DNA of 64,000 bases. Source: Flavobacteriales bacterium UBA2669 (GTDB taxonomy: Bacteria; Bacteroidota; Bacteroidia; Flavobacteriales_E; Vicingaceae). The first letter of the stretch is position 1. Every line of letters starts with the position of its first letter. The stretch covers positions 206,257 through 270,256 of the forward strand of contig DEMN01000008.1 in the NCBI GenBank assembly GCA_002359215.1. The letters are read 5' to 3'. The translations under genes and the position numbers were made by a program. Of the stretch, positions 8,830-17,259 are shown one piece after another. Below the pieces are notes generated by a model. The model made no database searches, was not told where the DNA came from, and saw nothing but the letters and a program-made list of their open reading frames with translations.

Positions 8830-9744
8830 ATGTCAGTTATAGTTAATAATGTAACCAAAATTTATGGAAAGCAAAAAGCATTAGATGATGTTTCTTTTGT
8901 TGTAGAGCCTGGTCATATTGTTGGGTTTTTAGGGCCAAATGGAGCCGGAAAATCAACCATGATGAAAATCATTACTTGTTTTATTCCTCAAACATCGGGC
9001 AGTGTTTCTGTATGTGGTTATGATGTAATTGAACATCCTATTGATGTAAAAAAGCAAGTAGGTTATTTGCCGGAGCACAATCCACTTTATTTAGACATGT
9101 ATGTAAAAGAATACTTACATTTTGTCGGTGGTGTGCATCATGTTCCTAATCTTAATGCAAGAGTAAAAGAAATGATTGATATGGTGGGATTGGAAATTGA
9201 GCAAAACAAAAAAATTGGAGCTTTATCTAAAGGTTATAGACAGAGAGTAGGCTTAGCTCAAGCCATGATACATGATCCAAAAGTGTTGATTTTAGATGAG
9301 CCAACAACAGGGTTAGATCCTAATCAGTTAGAAGAAATAAGAAGCTTGATAAAAACTATTGGGAAAGAAAAAACCATTATGCTTTCTACACACATTATGC
9401 AGGAGGTAGAAGCTATTTGTGATAAAACTATTATCATTAACCAAGGAAAAATTGTAGCGAATGAAACTACTGCTGGGTTAAAGCTGAGCAAGAGCAATAA
9501 AATTGTTTTAACTGTTGAGTTTGATAAATCAACTAATGAAGAATTATTATTAAAAATTAATGGGGTTTTAAAAGTAAAGAAAAACCCTGCGAATAATTTG
9601 TGGTTATTTGAAATAGCTAATGATGGTGTTAGAAATGCCATTTTTCAGTTTGCCATGGAGCACGAAATGGTAGTACTAACACTTCAAAAAGAAAACGAAA
9701 GTTTAGAAAGTATTTTTAAGAAGTTGACTTCAAACAAAAAATAA
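8830..9744 (+). CDS. gldA: ABC transporter ATP-binding protein, GldA-like
   Basis: A 304-residue ABC ATPase with Walker A GPNGAGKST (35-43), signature LSKGYRQ (132-138), Walker B VLILDEP (152-158) and a switch-region STHIMQEVEAICD. Its overall form, a CcmA/NatA-type ATPase with a C-terminal domain of about 85 residues, matches GldA of the GldAFG transporter linked to gliding motility and protein secretion in Flavobacteria. The permease partners GldF and GldG are not next to it, which is usual for this locus in several genera, so the exact partner is an inference. The gene is preceded by a structured leader and followed by metK. Confidence 0.75.
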   Translation: MSVIVNNVTKIYGKQKALDDVSFVVEPGHIVGFLGPNGAGKSTMMKIITCFIPQTSGSVSVCGYDVIEHPIDVKKQVGYLPEHNPLYLDMYVKEYLHFVGGVHHVPNLNARVKEMIDMVGLEIEQNKKIGALSKGYRQRVGLAQAMIHDPKVLILDEPTTGLDPNQLEEIRSLIKTIGKEKTIMLSTHIMQEVEAICDKTIIINQGKIVANETTAGLKLSKSNKIVLTVEFDKSTNEELLLKINGVLKVKKNPANNLWLFEIANDGVRNAIFQFAMEHEMVVLTLQKENESLESIFKKLTSNKK

Positions 9745-9776
9745 ACTAAAAAATAGTTTAGTTTATAAAAAAAATC

Positions 9777-9784
9777 TACTTTTG
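9777..9784 (+). promoter_or_regulatory. metK promoter -7 element
   Basis: TACTTTTG matches TAnnTTTG. A transcript would start close to 9791, right at the 5' edge of the riboswitch. A 10-bp inverted repeat (ATAAACTAAA at 9741-9750, complement at 9757-9766) overlaps the gldA stop and the expected -33 region. No exact TTG is present at -33. Confidence 0.55.
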
Positions 9785-9791
9785 ACCCTGT

Positions 9792-9867
9792 TATTGTGGA
9801 ATGATTTGGCTGCTTGCAACCACATGAAAAAATGCTAAAAAGTGTACTTTTCACATTGCTACCAGCC
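9792..9867 (+). promoter_or_regulatory. SAM-II-type (SAM-alpha) riboswitch upstream of metK
   Basis: The core elements of the SAM-II aptamer are present in order. P1 is TGTGG (9795-9799) paired with CCACA (9820-9824). The P1 loop contains GATTT (9803-9807) and ends in TTGCAA (9814-9819). After P1 come TGAAAAAATG and GCTAAAAAG (9834-9842), the last being the conserved 9-mer that makes the triplex with the loop uridines. A possible pseudoknot helix is GGCTG (9808-9812) with CAGCC (9863-9867), with a small GTG/CAC hairpin inserted between. SAM would lower expression of the SAM synthetase just downstream. The core match is seen in the sequence; the exact pseudoknot register is inferred. Confidence 0.82.
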
Positions 9868-9906
9868 TACATTTCTTTTTTTATTAACTTGTTAAAATAA
9901 AATTAA

Positions 9907-11163
9907 ATGTCTTATTTATTTACATCCGAATCTGTATCAGAAGGGCATCCGGACAAAGTTGCCGACCAAATTTCTGATGCTTTAATTGATCATTTTTTGG
10001 CTTTTGACCCTGACTCAAAAGTAGCTTGCGAAACCTTAGTAACAACGGGTCAAGTAGTGTTGGCAGGAGAAGTTAAATCTAATACTTACTTAGATGTACA
10101 AAAAATTGCGCGTGAAACCATTAATAAAATTGGTTACACCAAAAGCGAGTACATGTTTGAAGGAAACTCTTGTGGCGTTTTTTCGGCTATACATGAGCAA
10201 TCTCCTGATATTAATCAAGGAGTAGAAAGAAAGAAAAAAGAAGAGCAAGGTGCCGGAGATCAAGGAATGATGTTTGGTTACGCAACAAAAGAGACAGATA
10301 ATTATATGCCATTAGCATTAGAAATCTCTCATTTATTATTGAAAGAATTGGCAGCTATCAGAAGAGAAGGTAAAAAAATGAAATACCTTCGTCCTGATTC
10401 AAAATCTCAGGTAACTATTGAGTATGATGATAATAATCAACCAGTAAGAATTGATGCTATTGTTGTTTCTACTCAGCATGATGATTTTGATACAGCAGCT
10501 AAAATGTTAAAGCAAATTAAAGAGGATGTAATTAACATTTTAATTCCAAGAGTTAAAAAATTGCTTCCAAAACATATTCAGAAATTATTTAACGATAAAA
10601 TTAAATACCATGTAAACCCAACAGGAATATTTGTAATAGGAGGGCCTCATGGAGATACTGGTTTAACAGGTAGAAAAATTATTGTTGATACTTATGGTGG
10701 TAAAGGAGCTCACGGAGGAGGGGCTTTTTCAGGAAAAGACCCTAGTAAAGTAGATCGTTCTGCAGCTTATGCTACTAGACATATTGCTAAAAATATGGTG
10801 GCAGCAGGCTTGTGCGATGAAGCTTTAGTTCAAGTGGCTTACGCTATTGGAGTTGCTCAACCTGTAGGTTTATTTGTTTCTACTTACGGAACTTCAAAAG
10901 TGAATATGAAAGATGGGGATATTGCAAAAAAATTAATGAAGTTATTCGACTTAAGACCTTATGCAATTGAAACCAGATTTAAATTAAGAACACCTATTTA
11001 TTCTGAAACAGCTGCTTATGGACATATGGGAAGAACTCCTCAGGAAATTACCAAAGAATTTACAAATGGTTCTGGAGAAAAGAAAAAAATTAAGGTGAAG
11101 TTATTTCCATGGGAAGAATTGGATTATGTAAGTAAAATAAAAAAAGAGTTTAAATTAAAATAA
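9907..11163 (+). CDS. metK: S-adenosylmethionine synthetase
   Basis: A 418-residue methionine adenosyltransferase that makes SAM from methionine and ATP. Family signatures are all visible: the N terminus with SESVSEGHPDKVADQISDA, the ATP-binding GAGDQGMMFGYA loop, GGPHGDTGLTGRKIIVDTYGG, and GGGAFSGKDPSKVDRSAAY. It is slightly longer than the 384-residue E. coli enzyme, with extra residues in the middle (around the Lys-rich LLPKHIQKLFNDKI segment) and at the C terminus, as is common in Bacteroidota. It is likely controlled by the SAM-II-type riboswitch in its leader. Confidence 0.98.
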   Translation: MSYLFTSESVSEGHPDKVADQISDALIDHFLAFDPDSKVACETLVTTGQVVLAGEVKSNTYLDVQKIARETINKIGYTKSEYMFEGNSCGVFSAIHEQSPDINQGVERKKKEEQGAGDQGMMFGYATKETDNYMPLALEISHLLLKELAAIRREGKKMKYLRPDSKSQVTIEYDDNNQPVRIDAIVVSTQHDDFDTAAKMLKQIKEDVINILIPRVKKLLPKHIQKLFNDKIKYHVNPTGIFVIGGPHGDTGLTGRKIIVDTYGGKGAHGGGAFSGKDPSKVDRSAAYATRHIAKNMVAAGLCDEALVQVAYAIGVAQPVGLFVSTYGTSKVNMKDGDIAKKLMKLFDLRPYAIETRFKLRTPIYSETAAYGHMGRTPQEITKEFTNGSGEKKKIKVKLFPWEELDYVSKIKKEFKLK

Positions 11164-11315
11164 ACAATTCACTAATAACGTTAATTCGATTGTCAGAACA
11201 AAAACTAAAATAAACTTAACTCAATTAATTTGATGTTTAAATATTTTTTTTTGTAATTTGGCAGCTGATTTTAAAAAAATAATTAATTAAAGTAAGCAAT
11301 AAACAAATCAAAATT

Positions 11316-12191
11316 ATGAAACAATTATTTGCATTATTAACACTAACAGCAGTATTGAATTTTACAAATACTACTAAAGTTTATGCTCAAGAAGCTGACG
11401 CACAAACTGAACAAACAGCAGAAGATTCAGCAACTCAAGCGAAAGCTGAAGCGGATGCTCAAGCAAAAGCGGAGGCAGATGCCAAAGCAAAAGCAGAAAA
11501 AGAAGCTCAAGCAGCAGCAGACGCAACAGCATCAGAAGTTGTTGAGGAAGACTTGTCTTTTACTCAAATAATCAAACAAAAATTTATTGAAGGTGGTCCC
11601 GGATTTATGGGAATCGTTTTAGTATGTCTTATTTTAGGTTTGGCAATTGTTATTGAAAGAATTGTTTACTTAAACATGGCAACAACTAATACTGACAAAT
11701 TATTAAAAAACATCGAAGATTCATTAAATGCAGGTGGTGTTGAAGCAGCTAAAGAAGTTTGTAGAAATACAAAAGGACCTGTTGCTAGTATTTTCTACCA
11801 AGGGTTAGACAGAAGTCACGAAGGAATTGATATGGTGGAAAAATCAGTTGTTTCTTACGGTGGAGTTCAAATGGGCTTATTAGAAAAAGGAATTTCTTGG
11901 ATATCATTATTTATTGCTTTGGCTCCGATGCTTGGTTTCATGGGTACAGTAATTGGTATGATTGGAGCATTTGATGCGATTGCCGCTGCAGGTGATATTT
12001 CTCCTGCTGTTGTTGCTGATGGTATTAAAGTAGCCCTTTTAACAACTGTATTTGGTTTGATAGTAGCAATTATCCTACAAATATTTTACAATTACATCGT
12101 TGCAAAAGTGGATAACTTAGTAAACGATATGGAAAATGCTTCTATTTCATTAATAGATTTGTTAGTGAAGCACCAACTATCTAAAAAATAA
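11316..12191 (+). CDS. exbB: MotA/TolQ/ExbB proton channel family protein with Ala/Lys/Glu-rich periplasmic extension
   Basis: A 291-residue ExbB/TolQ-type proton channel subunit. Residues 1-25 form a signal peptide (cleavage after KVYAQ). Residues 26-78 are a low-complexity Ala/Lys/Glu/Asp/Gln segment built from AKAEADA-like units, probably helical and periplasmic. The ExbB fold follows, with helices near 92-112 and a C-terminal pair that includes the LAPMLGFMGTVIGMIGAFDAI motif. With the ExbD proteins it would convert proton flow into TonB- or Tol-type work. It is first in a four-gene unit; a degenerate promoter element (TAATTTG) lies about 55 bases upstream. Confidence 0.9.
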   Translation: MKQLFALLTLTAVLNFTNTTKVYAQEADAQTEQTAEDSATQAKAEADAQAKAEADAKAKAEKEAQAAADATASEVVEEDLSFTQIIKQKFIEGGPGFMGIVLVCLILGLAIVIERIVYLNMATTNTDKLLKNIEDSLNAGGVEAAKEVCRNTKGPVASIFYQGLDRSHEGIDMVEKSVVSYGGVQMGLLEKGISWISLFIALAPMLGFMGTVIGMIGAFDAIAAAGDISPAVVADGIKVALLTTVFGLIVAIILQIFYNYIVAKVDNLVNDMENASISLIDLLVKHQLSKK

Positions 12192-12209
12192 TAAATAAAA
12201 TAAAATATT

Positions 12210-12617
12210 ATGAATAACAAATTATTCAGTATCATATTATATGTATTGTTAGGACTTTCAGCAGTTTTAAGTATTCTTTTCTTTGCGGATGTTATATCTG
12301 AAGGAATGCTGATTAACTGGTGCTATATATTATTAGGAATAGCTACGCTTACAGCAATAGTTTTTCCAATTATGACGATGGCACAAAATCCTAAAAATGC
12401 TAAAAATGCTTTGATAGGTGTTGTTGGATTAGCAGTTGTTTTTGCAATTGGTTATTTTACGGCAAGCAATGAAGAAGTTTTTGATGCAAGTGCTAAGTTG
12501 TTAGCAGACGCTTCAACTTCTCAATTATCTGAAGCTGGGTTAAATGCATTTTATATTTTAGGTGTAGGTGCAATTGGAGTAATAATTTTTTCAGAAGTAT
12601 CAAAAATATTCAAATAA
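12210..12617 (+). CDS. Small polytopic membrane protein in the exbB-exbD operon
   Basis: A 135-residue protein that is almost entirely hydrophobic, with about four predicted helices and a polar stretch between the second and third (MAQNPKNAKN) and around residues 88-108. I do not recognise a named domain. It lies 18 bases after exbB and 3 bases before the first exbD. Genes of this size at this position recur in Bacteroidota ExbB-ExbD clusters, so a structural role in the energising complex is likely but is inferred only from position. Confidence 0.75.
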   Translation: MNNKLFSIILYVLLGLSAVLSILFFADVISEGMLINWCYILLGIATLTAIVFPIMTMAQNPKNAKNALIGVVGLAVVFAIGYFTASNEEVFDASAKLLADASTSQLSEAGLNAFYILGVGAIGVIIFSEVSKIFK

Positions 12618-12620
12618 AAA

Positions 12621-13226
12621 ATGGCTAAAAGAGAAATATCAGAAATTAATGCCGGCTCAATGGCGGATATTGCATTCCTGTTGTTGATATTCTTCTTGGT
12701 AACTACCACCATGGATACGGATACAGGATTGATTAGAAAATTGCCACCACCACCGGAAGATTTAACTGAGCCGCCACCACCAATTAAACAAAGAAATATT
12801 TTTGAAATATTGGTTAATGCGAATGATCAATTATTGGTTGAAGGGGAGTATATGCAAATAACAGAATTAAGAGAAAAAGCGAAGGAGTTTATTAAATCTG
12901 ATGTGGGAAACCCTAATATGCCTGAGTTTAAAGAAGAACAAATTGATGGACTAGGTTTATATCCTGTTTCTAAGCAAATTATTTCATTACAAAACGATAA
13001 TGGAACATCTTACGATATGTACATTAAAGTGCAAAATGAATTGGTAGCGGCTTATAATGAATTAAGAAATGAGTTCGCCCAGCAAAAATTCGGAAAAACT
13101 TACCAAGAACTTCTTCAACAAGCAGGAGCTTCTGAAGCAGTAGAACAACAATTAGACGCTGTTAAAAAAGTTTATCCACAAAGAATTTCTGAGGCAGAAC
13201 CCAAAAAAGTAGGAGGGACCAACTAA
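12621..13226 (+). CDS. exbD: ExbD/TolR family biopolymer transport protein (first copy)
   Basis: A 201-residue ExbD/TolR protein. One N-terminal transmembrane helix (SMADIAFLLLIFFLVTTTM) contains the conserved proton-relay Asp in MADIAF. A Pro-rich linker (LPPPPEDLTEPPPP) is followed by a periplasmic domain with a long helical insert. It pairs with the ExbB protein as the stator and force-transmitting part. The stop overlaps the start of the second exbD by one base, so the two are translationally coupled. It is longer than a typical ExbD of about 140 residues. Confidence 0.92.
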   Translation: MAKREISEINAGSMADIAFLLLIFFLVTTTMDTDTGLIRKLPPPPEDLTEPPPPIKQRNIFEILVNANDQLLVEGEYMQITELREKAKEFIKSDVGNPNMPEFKEEQIDGLGLYPVSKQIISLQNDNGTSYDMYIKVQNELVAAYNELRNEFAQQKFGKTYQELLQQAGASEAVEQQLDAVKKVYPQRISEAEPKKVGGTN

Positions 13227-13702
13227 TGTCAAAATTTAGAAAAAAAGGTAAAAAAAGTCAGCCTGCTGTTAATACAGCTGCACTTCCTGATATTGTATTT
13301 ATGTTACTTTTCTTCTTTATGGTAACCACTACCATGAGAGAAACTACGTTGAAAGTGGAAAATAAAATTCCATTTGCAACGGAAATAGAAAAGTTAGAAA
13401 GAAAATCATTGGTAAGTTACATTTATATTGGTAAACCAATTAAAGAACTTCAACCGGTTTTTGGTACAGCTCCAAGAATTCAGTTAAATGATGCTTTTAA
13501 AACGAAAGAAGATATTTTTCAGTTTGTAGAAATGGAAAGAGATGAAAGAGATGAAGCTGAAAGAAACTTAATTACATGGTCTTTAAAAGTCGATCAAAAA
13601 ACAGAAATGGGTATTGTTACAGATGTAAAGCAAGAACTTAGAAAAGCCAATGCTTTAAAAATTAACTACTCAACTAAGAAAACAGACAAGATACTTAATT
13701 AA
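13226..13702 (+). CDS. exbD: ExbD/TolR family biopolymer transport protein (second copy)
   Basis: A 158-residue second ExbD/TolR paralog. The N terminus is Lys-rich (FRKKGKKSQP), then a single transmembrane helix with the conserved Asp in LPDIVFMLLFFFMVTTTM, then a periplasmic domain. The two ExbD proteins may form a heterodimer inside one ExbB pentamer; that is an inference from the tandem arrangement, which is common in this phylum. The ATG overlaps the previous stop by one base (TAATG). A 15-bp intrinsic terminator begins 18 bases after the stop. Confidence 0.92.
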   Translation: MSKFRKKGKKSQPAVNTAALPDIVFMLLFFFMVTTTMRETTLKVENKIPFATEIEKLERKSLVSYIYIGKPIKELQPVFGTAPRIQLNDAFKTKEDIFQFVEMERDERDEAERNLITWSLKVDQKTEMGIVTDVKQELRKANALKINYSTKKTDKILN

Positions 13703-13720
13703 TAGTATTTTAAATAGTAT

Positions 13721-13757
13721 AAAAAGCTCAGTAGGTAACTCCTACTGAGCTTTTTTT
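13721..13757 (+). terminator. Intrinsic terminator of the exbB-exbD operon
   Basis: A perfect 15-bp stem (AAAAAGCTCAGTAGG with its complement at 13741-13755) encloses a TAACT loop and is followed by T residues. Confidence 0.93.
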
Positions 13758-13811
13758 ATGGATACAGCTTAAAGTTGACTCAGGTTTTAAACAACTTCAT
13801 TTAGAATAATG

Positions 13812-13819
13812 TATTTTTG
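13812..13819 (+). promoter_or_regulatory. Promoter -7 element placed 6 bases before a start codon
   Basis: TATTTTTG matches TAnnTTTG and ends 6 bases before the ATG at 13826. If used, the mRNA would be leaderless or nearly so. The -33 region lacks a clear TTG. Confidence 0.45.
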
Positions 13820-13825
13820 TTGTTT

Positions 13826-14824
13826 ATGCACAGCTATTTTTTATATCAACAAGCAGATACTTCTCAAACAAAAAAACAAGAGAAGAAAGACAGCGTTGTG
13901 TTACCACAAACTGATACTTTTCCTATTGATTTAATGGAAGAAATTGATGAAGTATCTATAAAAGAAGTTGTAAAACCCAAAAAACCAAGATATACTAACA
14001 TCCAACAGCAACCGTTAACCAATACATTAAGTGAGGGTGCAGATTTTATTGCTGACACAACCAACTTTGGTTTAAATGCAAAAAAGCTCTATTCTTTACC
14101 GGTTAGAGAAGTTAATGAAAAAAGAGAATCACCAAAAGATACTACAACAACTCAACAAGAGATAGTTTTTACACCTGAATATAGAACAGAATATGTGCAC
14201 ACTTGGCAAACCATTATTTTGCTTGGTTGTTTCGTATTAGTAGGGTTAGCAAAATCATTTAATAGTTTACGAGTAAAACTTATTATAAAGTCTCTTTTTA
14301 CATCAAGTGGTGTGCAAGAAGCAATTAGAAGCGAAAAAATGTTTTTCAATCAGGCAAACTTACTGTTGCATGTGGTAGCCTTTTTTAGTCTTTCTTTATT
14401 CTTTTATGACTTTTTATTATATAAAGATATATTCTATAGAGACACGTCATTTTTCTTTATGAAGGTAATTGCTGTAGTAGTTGTTTTATATGTTATAAAA
14501 CAACTTTTAGGATTACTTATTAATAATGTTTTTGATTTTGACAACTTGAAAACAGCTTACGTTTACTTAACATCAATTCATACCATACTTATTGGAGTAA
14601 TTTTACTTCCATTAATGACGTTGAACTATTATTCTTATCTGCAAGAAGTAGAAAATTATAAAATGTTGATGGCAACACTAGTTCTTTTTGTGTTCATTAT
14701 CAATTTGTTAAGGCTGTATTTTGTAGCGAGACAAAAAAATATTTCTATATTCCATATAATTTTGTACCTTTGCACCCTCGAAATTTTACCGTTAATCGTT
14801 GTTATTAGGTACTTTATCTTTTAA
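13826..14824 (+). CDS. DUF4271 domain-containing membrane protein
   Basis: A membrane protein of about 332 residues. The first 125 residues are polar and low in structure, Pro/Lys/Gln-rich. The C-terminal 200 residues contain about six hydrophobic helices and correspond to DUF4271, a Bacteroidota family of unknown function that is regularly encoded just upstream of hemD. I prefer the ATG at 13826 over the TTG two codons earlier. The promoter-like TATTTTTG directly before it means the start could also be the ATG at 13934 (MEEIDE), which would give an ordinary leader. It ends 30 bases before hemD and is probably co-transcribed with it. Confidence 0.75.
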   Translation: MHSYFLYQQADTSQTKKQEKKDSVVLPQTDTFPIDLMEEIDEVSIKEVVKPKKPRYTNIQQQPLTNTLSEGADFIADTTNFGLNAKKLYSLPVREVNEKRESPKDTTTTQQEIVFTPEYRTEYVHTWQTIILLGCFVLVGLAKSFNSLRVKLIIKSLFTSSGVQEAIRSEKMFFNQANLLLHVVAFFSLSLFFYDFLLYKDIFYRDTSFFFMKVIAVVVVLYVIKQLLGLLINNVFDFDNLKTAYVYLTSIHTILIGVILLPLMTLNYYSYLQEVENYKMLMATLVLFVFIINLLRLYFVARQKNISIFHIILYLCTLEILPLIVVIRYFIF

Positions 14825-14854
14825 AAATGATTATTTAACTAAAAAAATGAGTTT

Positions 14855-15613
14855 ATGTTGAAAGTGAAAAGTGTTTTAGTTTCTCAACCAAAACCTGAAA
14901 GCGATAAATCACCCTATTTTGATCTTGCCACAAATTGTAAAGTAAAAATTGACTTTAGGCCGTTTATCCATGTTGAAGGCGTATCAACAAAAGATTTTAG
15001 AAGTCAACGAATAAATTTTACTGATTTTAATGCTGTAATCTTTACAAGTAGAAATGCCGTAGATTATTTCTTTAAAACTGCTGAAGAAATAAGATATAAT
15101 GTTCCGGAATCATTAAAATATTTTTGTATTTCTGAGGCAATTGCTTTTTATCTTCAAAAGTATATTGTTTACAGAAAAAGAAAAGTGTTTACCGGTAAAC
15201 AAACATTTCAGGATTTAATTCCATTGTTAAAGAAAAACAAAGACAGTAAGTTTTTGTTACCTTGTTCAGATATTATTAGTCCGAACATAAAAGAGTTGTT
15301 AGAGAAAGATAACATTAACTACCAGTGTGTTGTTTTGTATAGAACTGTTTGTAGCGATTTAAGTGATTTAAGTGATGTTAATTATGATGTGTTGGCTTTC
15401 TTTAGCCCATCAGGAATTAAATCATTGTTTCAAAATTTTCCTAACTTCAAACAAAACGATACTAGAATAGCAGTTTTTGGTTCAACAACATCAAAAGCAG
15501 CAGAAGAAGCAGGATTGAGGATAGATATTTGTGCTCCGCAACCCGAAGCTCCATCAATGACTAAAGCATTAGAGTTGTATATAAAAGATGCTAATAAAAA
15601 CGGAAAGAAGTAG
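14855..15613 (+). CDS. hemD: Uroporphyrinogen-III synthase
   Basis: A 252-residue HemD, which closes and inverts ring D of hydroxymethylbilane to make uroporphyrinogen III, the common precursor of haem and cobalamin. Sequence identity within this family is low, but the two-domain layout is recognisable. Landmarks are VLVSQPKPESDKSPY at the N terminus, VIFTSRNAVDYFF, the FFSPSGIKSLFQNF motif and the C-terminal IAVFGSTTSKAAEEAGL, which form the substrate cleft. It follows the DUF4271 gene by 30 bases and is closed by an intrinsic terminator. The hemW gene is 1.6 kb downstream but in a separate unit. Confidence 0.9.
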   Translation: MLKVKSVLVSQPKPESDKSPYFDLATNCKVKIDFRPFIHVEGVSTKDFRSQRINFTDFNAVIFTSRNAVDYFFKTAEEIRYNVPESLKYFCISEAIAFYLQKYIVYRKRKVFTGKQTFQDLIPLLKKNKDSKFLLPCSDIISPNIKELLEKDNINYQCVVLYRTVCSDLSDLSDVNYDVLAFFSPSGIKSLFQNFPNFKQNDTRIAVFGSTTSKAAEEAGLRIDICAPQPEAPSMTKALELYIKDANKNGKK

Positions 15614-15633
15614 TTTTTATAAGATAAATAGAT

Positions 15634-15665
15634 AAAGAGCCGAATAATTTATTCGGCTCTTTTTC
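15634..15665 (+). terminator. Intrinsic terminator after hemD
   Basis: AAAGAGCCGAA pairs with TTCGGCTCTTT across a short AT loop, followed by T residues, 20 bases after the hemD stop. Confidence 0.9.
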
Positions 15666-15725
15666 TTTGTTATCAAGAAGTATATACAAACAATTTTGTA
15701 ATTTCATACCTATAATTGATTTAGC

Positions 15726-17249
15726 GTGAATTTATATTCTAAAAAACAAAGATGGAAACTTTTATTAGTGGGAATTGCAACGCTGATTGTGTTGTCTTCT
15801 TTGTGGTACACCAATATTTTAGTTAGGCAAATTGCTCAAGAAGAACGAGAGAAAGTAAGGTTGTGGGCAGGAGCTATTCAAAATAAAGCCACTTTGGTAC
15901 AGCTTACAGGAGAATTATTCGATAAAATTTCTAAAGAAGAAAGAAACAGAATTGAAATTTGGGCTGAAGCTACCAAACGAATTATTACCTCTACCAATCA
16001 AGATGCCACTAATTTTTATCTTCAAATTATTGGTAAAAATGAAACCATTCCGGTTATTGTAACAGATGAAGAAAATAAAATTATCAACTATAGAAATATA
16101 AAATTAACAGCAGGAATTGATACAGCAAGTTATTTAAATGCTCAGCTCGATTCCATGAAAAATACCAATGAACCCATAGATTTAAAAATTCACGTTACCC
16201 GAAATATTACTTGGAATCACAAATTATATTATCAAGATTCTGAAATTTTTACCGAATTAAAAATTGTTTTAGATGATTTAATAAAATCTTTTATTTCTGA
16301 AATTGTGGTGAACTCTGCTGCTGTTCCTGTAGTTTTTACCGACAGCACTCAAACTAATGTTATTGAATATGGTAATTTAGATAAAGATAAAATTAAGGAC
16401 TCTACCTATTTGGTCAATACTATTGCAGAAATGCGAAGTCAAAATAAACCCATTGCTATTTCCATTAATAATAACGAAACACAATATATTTTTTATAAAG
16501 ATAGTGAGCTATTGATGCAGCTTAGATATTATCCTTTCTTTCAGTTTGGTGTAATCGGATTGTTTATTTTAATTGCTTATTATTTGTTTAGCACTTCCAG
16601 AAAAAGTGAACAAAACCAGGTTTGGGTTGGGTTAGCAAAAGAAACAGCTCACCAATTAGGTACACCACTTTCTTCATTAATGGCGTGGGTAGAGTATTTA
16701 AAACTAAAAAATGTTGACCAAGCGACTATTGATGAGCTTTCTAAAGATGTAAACAGACTGGAAATTATTACCGAGCGGTTTTCTAAAATTGGTTCTATAC
16801 CTAAATTAGTTGATGAAAATGTTGGTGAAACTTTAAGAAGCACAGCTGCTTATTTGCAACCAAGAATCTCAAAAAATGTTATCATTAATTTTAATTTTTC
16901 TAAAGAAGAGAAGGTAGTAGCTCCATTAAATACTTCATTGTTTAGTTGGGTAATAGAAAATTTAATTAAAAATGCAGTAGATGCTATGCAAGGCGGAGGA
17001 ACTATTGATATTTTTATGATAGATCAAAAACAATTTGTGTATATAGATATTAGCGATACAGGTCATGGTATTCCGAAATCTAAACAAAAAACCATTTTTG
17101 AACCTGGTTTTACCACTAAAAAAAGAGGTTGGGGACTAGGGTTGTCGTTAACCAAACGTATTATTGAAAATTACCATAACGGTAAAATTTTCGTGAAACA
17201 ATCTAGTGAAAATGGCACTGTTTTCAGAATTGTTTTAAAAAAGTATTAA
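15726..17249 (+). CDS. Sensor histidine kinase with duplicated periplasmic sensor
   Basis: A 507-residue membrane histidine kinase with a GTG start. The first helix spans about residues 10-30 and the second about 272-289, enclosing a periplasmic region of roughly 240 residues. That region looks like two tandem copies of one module: copy 1 has IPVIVTDEENKIINYRNI and KLYYQDSEI, copy 2 has VPVVFTDSTQTNVIEYGNL and YIFYKDSEL. The cytoplasmic part has the phosphoacceptor H309 (ETAHQLGTPLSSL), the N box NLIKNAVDAM, the G1 box DTGHGIP and the G2 box GWGLGLSL. No response regulator is adjacent; hemW starts 10 bases downstream. The ligand is unknown. Confidence 0.9.
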   Translation: MNLYSKKQRWKLLLVGIATLIVLSSLWYTNILVRQIAQEEREKVRLWAGAIQNKATLVQLTGELFDKISKEERNRIEIWAEATKRIITSTNQDATNFYLQIIGKNETIPVIVTDEENKIINYRNIKLTAGIDTASYLNAQLDSMKNTNEPIDLKIHVTRNITWNHKLYYQDSEIFTELKIVLDDLIKSFISEIVVNSAAVPVVFTDSTQTNVIEYGNLDKDKIKDSTYLVNTIAEMRSQNKPIAISINNNETQYIFYKDSELLMQLRYYPFFQFGVIGLFILIAYYLFSTSRKSEQNQVWVGLAKETAHQLGTPLSSLMAWVEYLKLKNVDQATIDELSKDVNRLEIITERFSKIGSIPKLVDENVGETLRSTAAYLQPRISKNVIINFNFSKEEKVVAPLNTSLFSWVIENLIKNAVDAMQGGGTIDIFMIDQKQFVYIDISDTGHGIPKSKQKTIFEPGFTTKKRGWGLGLSLTKRIIENYHNGKIFVKQSSENGTVFRIVLKKY

Positions 17250-17259
17250 GCCTAAACTA

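Noticed and set aside
9744..9758. AACTA-N5-TAGTT dyad at the gldA stop, similar to the BlaI-type operators at 53.9 kb
   Set aside because: The spacer is 5 rather than 6 bases and it lies inside a longer, different inverted repeat (9741-9766); not good enough to call it a regulon member.
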